Shown piece by piece: positions 34,397 through 39,555 of a stretch of DNA of 45,660 bases. Below the pieces are notes generated by a model. The model worked only from the letters and a program-made list of their open reading frames with translations. It was not told the DNA's origin and did not search any database. Source of the DNA: a virus; IMG/VR virus record IMGVR_UViG_3300033146_001082, positions 1 through 45,660 of that record; one strand, given 5' to 3'. The translations under genes were made by a program, and so were the position numbers. Position 1 is the stretch's first letter. Each line of letters begins with the position of its first letter.

Positions 34397-34567
34397 ATGG
34401 TTGACACCATTGGAGATTTCGGTAAGTTCTGTTTGGTAATGATGAACAAGATAGATGATACTCTCATCGTCTATGAGAGGTTCTACACAATGCCAACAGA
34501 GAAAAGAGTTGCCTGTCTAAAGAGAGATGGGTACGTGGTAGTTTTTAAACAAGGGGAGGCACTATGA
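34397..34567 (+). CDS. Small protein of unknown function, 56 aa
   Basis: ATG 34397 follows TGAGGAG at proper spacing and the frame ends at TGA 34567, overlapping the ATG of the next gene by four bases (ATGA). The protein is mixed (VDTIGDFGKFCLVMMNKIDD, then a basic segment and VVVFKQGEA), with two Cys and no known motif. It is tightly coupled to the following broken gene, so the two were probably a functional pair. Confidence 0.66.
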   Translation: MVDTIGDFGKFCLVMMNKIDDTLIVYERFYTMPTEKRVACLKRDGYVVVFKQGEAL

Positions 34568-34723
34568 AGTATATCATAGTGAATGAGAATGACCATAGTG
34601 AATGAGAATGACGATGTTGTCGATGTATACCTCAATGAGGACGAAGCGTATGACTTCGTTGAGGAAGTATTTCTTAATGATGGCAAGTACTTGTCAGTTG
34701 TTGAGAGTGATTTAAATCTTTAA
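34564..34723 (+). pseudogene. Small gene broken by a 19-bp tandem duplication
   Basis: From ATG 34564 the frame reads MKYIIVNEND, then shifts and stops at TGA 34603-34605. Removing one of two identical 19-base units (34575-34593 and 34594-34612) restores an open frame to TAA 34723 coding for 46 residues, acidic and helix-forming (YLNEDEAYDFVEEVFLNDG). The distal frame could still be translated from GTG 34598, giving 41 residues, but only a weak GAG-type site precedes it. It is either a recent loss-of-function duplication or a switchable gene. A sequencing or assembly artefact must also be considered. Confidence 0.7.
34575..34612 (+). repeat. Perfect 19-bp tandem duplication
   Basis: Two adjacent identical copies of catagtgaatgagaatgac. 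The 19-base unit is not a multiple of three and shifts the reading frame of the gene that contains it. Confidence 0.95.
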
Positions 34724-34725
34724 CA

Positions 34726-34741
34726 AGGGCCTTCGGGCCCT
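34726..34741 (+). other. Perfect cUUCGg hairpin after broken gene
   Basis: AGGGCC-TTCG-GGCCCT forms a 6-bp stem with a very stable tetraloop, three bases after the stop codon. No U-run follows, so it probably stabilises or separates messages. Confidence 0.65.
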
Positions 34742-34759
34742 ATTCAAAAAGGACTGGTT

Positions 34760-34954
34760 ATGGATATTAAAATCGATGGTATTCGCAAAACGACTGTGAC
34801 TTTCAACAGTCTAGGGCTAGACAGGTTTGCTAACATTGGTGATGTTATTGTTGCATTGTCTAATGATTATGCAATCAGTGATATCATTTCTACCCACGTT
34901 TTGGACGATGGGATTGCAATACATTACCTATGGAATGAGGTAATTGTCCATTAA
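34760..34954 (+). CDS. Small protein of unknown function, 64 aa
   Basis: ATG 34760 has AAAAGGA six bases upstream. The protein is mixed alpha/beta (MDIKIDGIRKTTVTFNSLG, then a helix and VLDDGIAIHYLW), with alternating hydrophobic residues suggesting several strands. There is no recognised domain. It is flanked on both sides by hairpins, as are its neighbours, giving each small gene its own RNA segment. Confidence 0.68.
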   Translation: MDIKIDGIRKTTVTFNSLGLDRFANIGDVIVALSNDYAISDIISTHVLDDGIAIHYLWNEVIVH

Positions 34955-34972
34955 AGGGGCCTAAGAGCCCCT
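34955..34972 (+). other. Hairpin after 64-residue gene
   Basis: AGGGGC and GCCCCT form a 6-bp stem immediately after the stop codon, around CTAAGA. There is no clear U-run. Confidence 0.6.
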
Positions 34973-34981
34973 ACATGGCAC

Positions 34982-35043
34982 GTTAGGGTAGTTAGAGGTA
35001 CTTTGGTATCCCTAACACCTTAACTGCTCTTCTAGGTACCTCT
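34982..35043 (+). promoter_or_regulatory. Interleaved inverted repeats, possible pseudoknot or attenuator
   Basis: GTTAGGG (34982-34988) can pair with CCCTAAC (35010-35016), and AGAGGTAC (34994-35001) with GTACCTCT (35036-35043). The second helix starts inside the first loop and ends outside it, so the pairs form either an H-type pseudoknot or two competing hairpins. A T-run (35050-35054) follows. The surrounding 194 bases between genes (34955-35148) hold no coding frame. Confidence 0.55.
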
Positions 35044-35070
35044 ATGACGTTTTTAAATAACTACACTCAA

Positions 35071-35086
35071 ATAAGGAGGAAAGCCG
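35071..35086 (+). repeat. 16-bp direct repeat upstream of motif copy 2
   Basis: ataaggaggaaagccg is repeated exactly at 35755-35770. In both places it lies 7-8 bases upstream of the 30-bp motif. It resembles a strong ribosome-binding site, but no start codon follows at a useful distance. Confidence 0.85.
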
Positions 35087-35094
35087 ACTAATAC

Positions 35095-35124
35095 GTTTCA
35101 ACATATCGCTCTATATGATGTATC
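35095..35124 (+). promoter_or_regulatory. 30-bp repeated motif, copy 2 (candidate promoter/operator)
   Basis: GTTTCAACATATCGCTCTAT followed by ATGATGTATC, very close to copy 1, including TTAACC a few bases downstream. It lies 24 bases ahead of ATG 35149. A TATGAT could serve as -10, but no -35 is seen. Confidence 0.65.
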
Positions 35125-35148
35125 AGTTAACCCTAACTTGGAGTGATT

Positions 35149-35700
35149 ATGGCACTAACTCGCCTATCTTCAGTTAAAGCCCACGAGACTAACGTGTCTC
35201 GTAGCATTCAGGCTAAGAAGCCTAAGCAATTTCGTACCGTTCGTGCAACCGTTAAAAAAGTTGGCACTAAATACGGTAGCCCTATCCTTACCGACGGTAA
35301 GACCATTTGGGTTAAAATTGCTAACCGTGAAATCGTTGTGGATTCAGTCCTTGACGGTGAAATTGAAATTATGCTTTGGGTATTGGCTAACGCCAACGAC
35401 CTTGAAGCGAAACGTACACTTAAACAACGTGCTAAGGCACGTAAGGCAAAACGCCAACAGGCTGAATCACGTAAGGAAGCTTATCGTGCAACTATCAAAC
35501 GTATGAATGAAGTTGCCGAAAAACGTGAGCAGCAGGAATACAAGCCACGTGTATCATACGACCTTAATGAAGAGGTTGTTGGTATGACGTTTGAAGACGG
35601 TGATGCAAAAGAGAAACGTATCGAAGAGAATGAAATCAAAATGGTACGTGGTTGGAACTACAAGGATATTGATATCAACAAGACCTACTTGGAAATGTAG
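35149..35700 (+). CDS. Basic protein of unknown function, 183 aa
   Basis: ATG 35149 follows TTGGAG at good spacing; a GTG two codons earlier is too close to that site. Residues 30-85 form a beta-type domain (TVRATVKKVGTKYGSP, TIWVKIANREIVVD) that could be a small barrel; residues 90-140 are a long Arg/Lys/Ala/Glu coiled coil; the tail is acidic. The total is basic, so nucleic-acid binding is possible. No family recognised. Just after the stop a hairpin with a T-rich tail ends the unit, so motif copy 2 plus terminator appear to frame a single gene. Confidence 0.72.
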   Translation: MALTRLSSVKAHETNVSRSIQAKKPKQFRTVRATVKKVGTKYGSPILTDGKTIWVKIANREIVVDSVLDGEIEIMLWVLANANDLEAKRTLKQRAKARKAKRQQAESRKEAYRATIKRMNEVAEKREQQEYKPRVSYDLNEEVVGMTFEDGDAKEKRIEENEIKMVRGWNYKDIDINKTYLEM

Positions 35701-35710
35701 GTCGGAAAGG

Positions 35711-35746
35711 GAAAGGGCTTCGGTCCTTTCTCTATTTATTTTTGGT
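35711..35746 (+). terminator. Terminator after 183-residue gene
   Basis: GAAAGGG (35711-35717) pairs with TCCTTTC (35724-35730) including one G-U, around a CTTCGG loop. It is followed by TCTATTTATTTTTGG, T-rich enough for termination. Confidence 0.72.
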
Positions 35747-35754
35747 CCCCAACG

Positions 35755-35770
35755 ATAAGGAGGAAAGCCG
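35755..35770 (+). repeat. 16-bp direct repeat, second copy
   Basis: Identical to 35071-35086 and again just upstream of the 30-bp motif (copy 3). The repeated pairing of the two elements suggests a duplicated control cassette. Confidence 0.85.
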
Positions 35771-35777
35771 TACACTA

Positions 35778-35826
35778 GTTTCTACATACTCCTGTATATG
35801 GTGTAAGGTCGCTTCGGTGGTCTTAC
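35778..35826 (+). promoter_or_regulatory. 30-bp motif copy 3 followed directly by a hairpin
   Basis: GTTTCTACATACTCCTGTAT followed by ATGGTGTAAG (35778-35807). GTAAGGTC (35803-35810) overlaps the end of the motif and pairs with GGTCTTAC (35819-35826), with two G-U pairs. A T-rich stretch follows (CTCTTTTACATTTTTAATT). No gene is near downstream, so this copy may start a short non-coding RNA or an attenuated message. Confidence 0.55.
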
Positions 35827-35918
35827 TGCTCTTTTACATTTTTAATTGTTGTTTTTTGCTTTTAGTGCTTTTTATGCACACTATTTAGGTAGCAAATTAT
35901 GATAATTATACTTGTTTT

Positions 35919-35941
35919 GCATACTTATAGAGTATGCTTTT
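35919..35941 (+). terminator. Stem-loop with T-run in gene-poor stretch
   Basis: GCATACT (35919-35925) and AGTATGC (35931-35937) form a perfect 7-bp stem with a five-base loop followed by TTTT. It could end RNA started at motif copy 3, giving a transcript of roughly 130 bases. The stretch 35942-36157 shows no supported gene. Confidence 0.5.
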
Positions 35942-36157
35942 GATAGTAGTTCGTTCGTGCAAGGTAGCAACCATATTTTCGGTGTGAAAAACACTCAAAA
36001 TCGGCTGTAACCCGCATGAACAGTAGGATTGAGCGAACTCGCAATTCCCTCATTTTACCCGTAACACCATCAAAAGCGAAATATAAGTCACTACAAATCA
36101 AGTACATAACGAAAGTCAAGGGAATACTACATTGTAAAATGTATATACACCTTGCCG

Positions 36158-36316
36158 TACATAGGAATTAGTCGCATTAGCCGTCTATGTATAGAGTAAC
36201 CTGTGCTTATACTCTAGCCAAGTATTAACAGGTAGTAGAATGTACCTACTGATTGGACATAGCATATAGTCTGTGCTGAATAGACTGAATAGTTAGGGAT
36301 ATACTAGGAATACCCT
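36158..36316 (+). ncRNA. Candidate structured RNA or control element, five consecutive stem-loops
   Basis: In series: TACATAG/CTATGTA (36158-36164 with 36185-36191), TAGAGTA/TACTCTA (36192-36198 with 36210-36216), AGGTA/TACCT (36230-36234 with 36243-36247), AGTCT/AGACT (36268-36272 with 36282-36286), and AGGGaTAT/ATACCCT (36295-36302 with 36310-36316). No coding frame with a ribosome site covers them. They lie in an 805-base gap (35701-36505). Each stem is short, so chance cannot be ruled out; direction is assumed from neighbouring genes. A small TGGC/GCCA hairpin and ATACCC/GGGTAT repeat lie further on, before 36506. Confidence 0.38.
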
Positions 36317-36505
36317 TGAGGTGGCATTGCCAATAAAAATACAATGCTAGCTCCCTACCCATACCTTGAGACGAATACCCTAACCAACGGGTATACTATG
36401 AACTTGGTTGTAAGTGGTGGGGGCTTCTATAAACTAACCTATGGCGGTCACAAGTCCGTATACAAAATAGTGAGTGTAGAAGCATTTTTTAAACAAGGAG
36501 TTGTT

Positions 36506-37099
36506 ATGTCTAAAATGACATTAGAACAAGCCCGTGAGTTAATCCGCAAGGAAAATGAGGCAAAGCGTGCAGAACGCATTGCAGAACTTGTACAGACAGT
36601 AGAGGGTACTGCTGAGTACTCACACGGGGACAAACCCGATGAGGTCGTGTTCATTGAGAACGAAGCAATCATCGAAGAGAAAACAGGTGTAGCCATCAAT
36701 GCCCACGAAGAGGGTGTGCGTCTTGGCAAGGAAAAGACCCGTCAGCGTGTTATTGAGGCTATTGCAGAGATTGAGCGAATTACTGCGTCCCTTGAGAACC
36801 AAGTGTTGCTTACTGATGCCCGTATCAAAGGATTTCGCAAGAAAGTTCTTAAATACCGTGCCTATGCCAACTATCTTGCAAGTAAAAACCTTGATGATGT
36901 GAAGCCCGTAGTAGATGTAATCCGTCCTATCAATGATATGATTGCATCATTAAAGGAGTATTTTGCTGACGAACGTAATACTGCGGTTGTTAAGGAACTT
37001 GGTGGTAAATCCGTAGTCAACGGCATTATGAAGAGTGCCTATGCTTATGAGCGTGCTCTTAAGGCTAAAGCCCTTAAAGATGCAGCAAAGGCCGCTTAA
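36506..37099 (+). CDS. Coiled-coil rich protein, 197 aa
   Basis: ATG 36506 follows AAGGAG at ideal spacing; an in-frame start 162 bases earlier has no site. The protein is alpha-helical and Glu/Ala/Lys-rich (LEQARELIRKENEAKRAER), with further helices near 95-125 and 150-197, including AYERALKAKALKDAAKAA at the end. It could be a dimerising nucleic-acid or host-factor-binding protein. No family recognised. The 128-base gap after it holds hairpins and the ribosome site of the next gene. Confidence 0.72.
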   Translation: MSKMTLEQARELIRKENEAKRAERIAELVQTVEGTAEYSHGDKPDEVVFIENEAIIEEKTGVAINAHEEGVRLGKEKTRQRVIEAIAEIERITASLENQVLLTDARIKGFRKKVLKYRAYANYLASKNLDDVKPVVDVIRPINDMIASLKEYFADERNTAVVKELGGKSVVNGIMKSAYAYERALKAKALKDAAKAA

Positions 37100-37150
37100 G
37101 TACCGATGTCTTGGGAGTGGACACTAACTACTCCTACCCTTGTAAATGCA

Positions 37151-37167
37151 GTACCTTGACGTGGTAC
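37151..37167 (+). other. Hairpin between early genes
   Basis: GTACC (37151-37155) pairs with GGTAC (37163-37167). GGAGT/ACTCC just upstream (around 37115-37135) forms another stem. There is no T-run; probably a processing or stability element. No gene lies in 37100-37227. Confidence 0.45.
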
Positions 37168-37227
37168 GGGGGCTTTAAACTAAAACTGCACGACAAAAAG
37201 GCAGAAACGTAAACACAGGAGGTGTCC

Positions 37228-37434
37228 GTGACACTAATGGAAGCACTACGCAAAATTGAAGACCGATTCGGAATCTACACGGCAACAGGTGCGGAAATCT
37301 ACTCCGTACAAGCAGGGAAACAACTGTGGACAAAAGTTCACTGCTTTAAGACCCTATTTGGGTTCGCTGAAACTGACGAGGGGTTCAATCATTGGAACAC
37401 AATAATGTCCGAGATGGACAGAATGGAGTATTAA
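37228..37434 (+). CDS. Small protein of unknown function, 68 aa
   Basis: I choose GTG 37228 because AGGAGG (37217-37222) lies five bases upstream; GTG 37222 is inside that site and ATG 37237 is too far. The protein has an N-terminal helix (LMEALRKIEDRFGIYTATG) and aromatic-rich middle (WTKVHCFKTLFGF), no known domain. Its stop overlaps the next ATG by one base, starting a chain of tightly coupled small genes leading to the NAD salvage pair. Confidence 0.66.
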   Translation: MTLMEALRKIEDRFGIYTATGAEIYSVQAGKQLWTKVHCFKTLFGFAETDEGFNHWNTIMSEMDRMEY

Positions 37435-37556
37435 TGGAAGAGTTAGTAAAACAGTGTGATGAGCGTTGGGAAAACTCTCAATGCACTGACCACAACTGCA
37501 CAAACTGCCCTATTAAAGCACAAATGGATGCAATAAACAAGGAGAAAAAATGCTAG
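37434..37556 (+). CDS. Cys-rich mini protein, 40 aa
   Basis: ATG 37434 overlaps the upstream stop (TAATG) and the frame ends at TAG 37556, seven bases into the next gene. The peptide carries Cys8, Cys17, Cys22, Cys25 and a C-terminal Cys40, including QCTDHNCTNCPIK, so a small zinc-binding knuckle is plausible. The translational coupling on both sides argues it is real in spite of its size. Function unknown. Confidence 0.6.
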   Translation: MEELVKQCDERWENSQCTDHNCTNCPIKAQMDAINKEKKC

Positions 37557-37831
37557 TACAAGACCTTGCTATTAAAGCCTGTTTTGACTTCGTTGATGAT
37601 ATCAACCAAGAGTACTTAGTCGACATGTACCCCGTAAAGTGGGGTGCAGACCAAATCACCGTAGAGGTCGTAACCATTCCACGTGATGGGAATGCAAAGA
37701 CCAAAGTTTACAATCTTAACCGCAACGGCCACTACTTCTATACCCGTAGTCCGTATCTCACTGGCCTACTTATGAGTACTGGCTGTTTCAAGTTCAAGCC
37801 ACGTGAAACCTGCCTAGAGGCAAAAATTTAA
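37550..37831 (+). CDS. Unknown protein, 93 aa
   Basis: ATG 37550 follows AAGGAG inside the end of the mini-protein gene. The sequence begins with a helix (VQDLAIKACFDFVDDINQEY), then strands with VKWGADQITVEVVTIPRD. It has three Cys and no known family. It belongs to the run of small genes upstream of the PRPP synthetase gene. Confidence 0.68.
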   Translation: MLVQDLAIKACFDFVDDINQEYLVDMYPVKWGADQITVEVVTIPRDGNAKTKVYNLNRNGHYFYTRSPYLTGLLMSTGCFKFKPRETCLEAKI

Positions 37832-37841
37832 GGAGGAACCA

Positions 37842-38186
37842 ATGGAACCAATTATTAGCCCCTGGATTGTGTATATTATCGGAATTATCGATAATCTCCA
37901 AACACTATTAGTTGCAGTAATAATAATCTTAGGATTTGCAACCGTTGTATATGTCGGTATCTCCACAGATTCTGGGAGAGCCCCGAATAAACGCCTAGTT
38001 GGTACAATGGTAGTCGGTGCTTTTTTAATGATGTTATTATCTGTAATGATACCTAATAAGAAAATCATGATAGCAATGGTGGTAGCCAACGAAATTACTT
38101 ACGACCGTGCTGAAATGGTCGGTGGTGCAATAAGCGATTTTAAAAATGAAATAGTTAAACTAATTGATGAAAATGAAGGAGAATAA
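37842..38186 (+). CDS. Two-TM membrane protein, 114 aa
   Basis: ATG 37842 follows AAGGAGG at good spacing. Hydrophobic helices lie near residues 8-42 (the first probably one long or two short segments: WIVYIIGII, LLVAVIIILGFATVVYVGI) and 54-71 (MVVGAFLMMLLSVMIP). A Pro/Lys loop lies between them and a charged cytoplasmic tail follows. It has holin-like dimensions, yet lies in the early arm far from other lysis-like genes, so a host-membrane or superinfection role is as likely. Function unknown. Confidence 0.7.
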   Translation: MEPIISPWIVYIIGIIDNLQTLLVAVIIILGFATVVYVGISTDSGRAPNKRLVGTMVVGAFLMMLLSVMIPNKKIMIAMVVANEITYDRAEMVGGAISDFKNEIVKLIDENEGE

Positions 38187-38187
38187 T

Positions 38188-38559
38188 ATGGCAACAATAG
38201 CATATCCAACCCGTGAAAACTATGGGTACGATGAGTTCGTATTCATTGGTGAGACTAGACAAGTAGGTCGTGGAGAGTTCTATCTCTATGAAAACCAGAT
38301 TTGTAAGGCGTTTAAATACGACCTCACACGTAACAAGTATCCAATCCTTGAGCCTGTAATCAAGTATATAAGCAAAGAAAGTGAGGCACGTAAGTGGTGT
38401 AAGGCAAACGGCGACCGAATCGTATCCTATGACCATAATTTATTTTATGCAGAATGCTTATCGTGTGGGCATTGGGAAGAGTACAAGGTTCTCACCTATA
38501 TGGGTGAGAATGGTATGAAAGTATGGAAACCTCTTAGTGAATTTGAGGTGGCTAAATAA
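38188..38559 (+). CDS. Unknown protein with CxxC, 123 aa
   Basis: ATG 38188 has AAGGAGA at good spacing and follows the preceding stop by one base; an earlier in-frame ATG lies inside that gene. The sequence is Tyr/Glu-rich with a helix SKESEARKWCKANGDR and the motif CLSCGHWEEYK near residues 92-102, a possible half zinc site or redox pair. No family recognised. Confidence 0.68.
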   Translation: MATIAYPTRENYGYDEFVFIGETRQVGRGEFYLYENQICKAFKYDLTRNKYPILEPVIKYISKESEARKWCKANGDRIVSYDHNLFYAECLSCGHWEEYKVLTYMGENGMKVWKPLSEFEVAK

Positions 38560-38560
38560 T

Positions 38561-38716
38561 ATGGAGACTTATATTGAAAACAGGCATTATAAATTAGTAC
38601 CCGTTTCTGAGGTTCAGACTTACTTAGACAAGCACTGGGAGCTGTATGGTAGCCCAGTGTATAACGTAATGAAAAATGAGACATATCAAGCAATAGTTAA
38701 AGGAGAGTGGAACTAA
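38561..38716 (+). CDS. Small protein, DUF1737-like, 51 aa
   Basis: ATG 38561 is two bases after the preceding stop and the TAA at 38714-38716 overlaps the ATG of the PRPP synthetase gene by one base. The pattern HYKLVPVSEVQTYLDKHW...YGSPVYN...YQAIVKG resembles the DUF1737 layout (YKLV, a helix, a W/G turn and a final strand). The family is of unknown function. The match is from memory, so tentative. Confidence 0.62.
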   Translation: METYIENRHYKLVPVSEVQTYLDKHWELYGSPVYNVMKNETYQAIVKGEWN

Positions 38717-39546
38717 TGGATAATTATGAAAACACGTTCACGGTTACGACACAGCCGTACGATATTAAAATCGTGGATTCGCTTGGGAATGACGTGGAGT
38801 ACACTCACTTCACCTTTAGTGGTGGTGAAGAGCAAGTACGAATTGAGCCGTTTGATGTTAATGCGTGTACTATTCACGCTAAACAATTGACATCAGTTGG
38901 CATTGCCGTGCTTGAATTACTAACCAATGCACTCTATTACATGGACAAGAAAGTTACTATATTTATGCCTTACCTACCCTATGCACGGCAAGACCGTGTG
39001 TGTAGTCCTGGTGAGGCTAATGCTTTGAAATCATTCTTGTCTAAGTTTACCGTTGAGGAATTGGTAGCAGTGGATGTGCATAATCCAAGTGCTGCTAAAC
39101 AGGTATTAAACATCCCGTTCTCCAAAAATCTCATTTGGGAATTGGAACAGCAACATTTTGATGTTCTTGTTGCTCCTGATAAAGGGGCACGAGGACGGTG
39201 TGAGGTAATTGCCAAAGAACTTGGTATTTCATTTGTGATTATGGCTGAGAAAGTCCGCAATCCCGATACGGGAGTCATTGAGAAGACAGTAGTGAGTGAG
39301 GAAGACCTTGCTCTGCTAGATGAAAAACGTGTACTGATTTACGATGACATATGCGATGGGGGTCGCACGTTCATAGAACTTGCAAAAGTTCTTAAATTGG
39401 GCAACCCTTATGCTATCTCTCTAGCAGTTACACACGGTATATTCTCCAAAGGTATGGAGCCGATTATGGAGGATATCGACTACGTCTACACCACTGACAG
39501 CATTTGTCATTTCGAACATGATTTTTTAACAGTAGTACCAGTATAG
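38716..39546 (+). CDS. prs: Ribose-phosphate pyrophosphokinase (PRPP synthetase)
   Basis: This enzyme makes PRPP from ribose-5-phosphate and ATP. Motifs: PYLPYARQDR (residues 85-94), DVHN (120-123), the PRPP-binding loop RVLIYDDICDGGRT (205-218) and THGIFSKG (239-246). Length is 276 against about 315 for bacterial Prs, with some shortening at the N-terminal half; the catalytic flexible loop near residues 178-190 (EKVRNPDTG) lacks the usual KRR. ATG 38716 follows AGGAGAG and overlaps the DUF1737-like stop. The next gene, ten bases on, is NAMPT and uses PRPP, so both are best read as one pathway. A phage copy supplies PRPP when host pools run low or after NAD is destroyed. Confidence 0.93.
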   Translation: MDNYENTFTVTTQPYDIKIVDSLGNDVEYTHFTFSGGEEQVRIEPFDVNACTIHAKQLTSVGIAVLELLTNALYYMDKKVTIFMPYLPYARQDRVCSPGEANALKSFLSKFTVEELVAVDVHNPSAAKQVLNIPFSKNLIWELEQQHFDVLVAPDKGARGRCEVIAKELGISFVIMAEKVRNPDTGVIEKTVVSEEDLALLDEKRVLIYDDICDGGRTFIELAKVLKLGNPYAISLAVTHGIFSKGMEPIMEDIDYVYTTDSICHFEHDFLTVVPV

Positions 39547-39555
39547 GAGATTTTT

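Noticed and set aside
35088-35120. TAATACG before motif copy 2 as a T7-type promoter
   Set aside because: Only the first seven bases match. The rest differs and the other two motif copies lack it, so this is chance.
35925-36119. Minus-strand frame of 64 codons in the gene-poor stretch
   Set aside because: It starts with TTG, or ATG without any ribosome site, and the composition is not protein-like. It points against the transcription of both neighbours.
36130-36320. tRNA or tmRNA in the hairpin chain
   Set aside because: No acceptor stem, CCA end, or T-loop sequence GGTTCRA is present.
37842-38186. Holin call for the two-TM protein
   Set aside because: Size fits, but it sits with early metabolic genes and not near lysis genes; topology alone is not enough.
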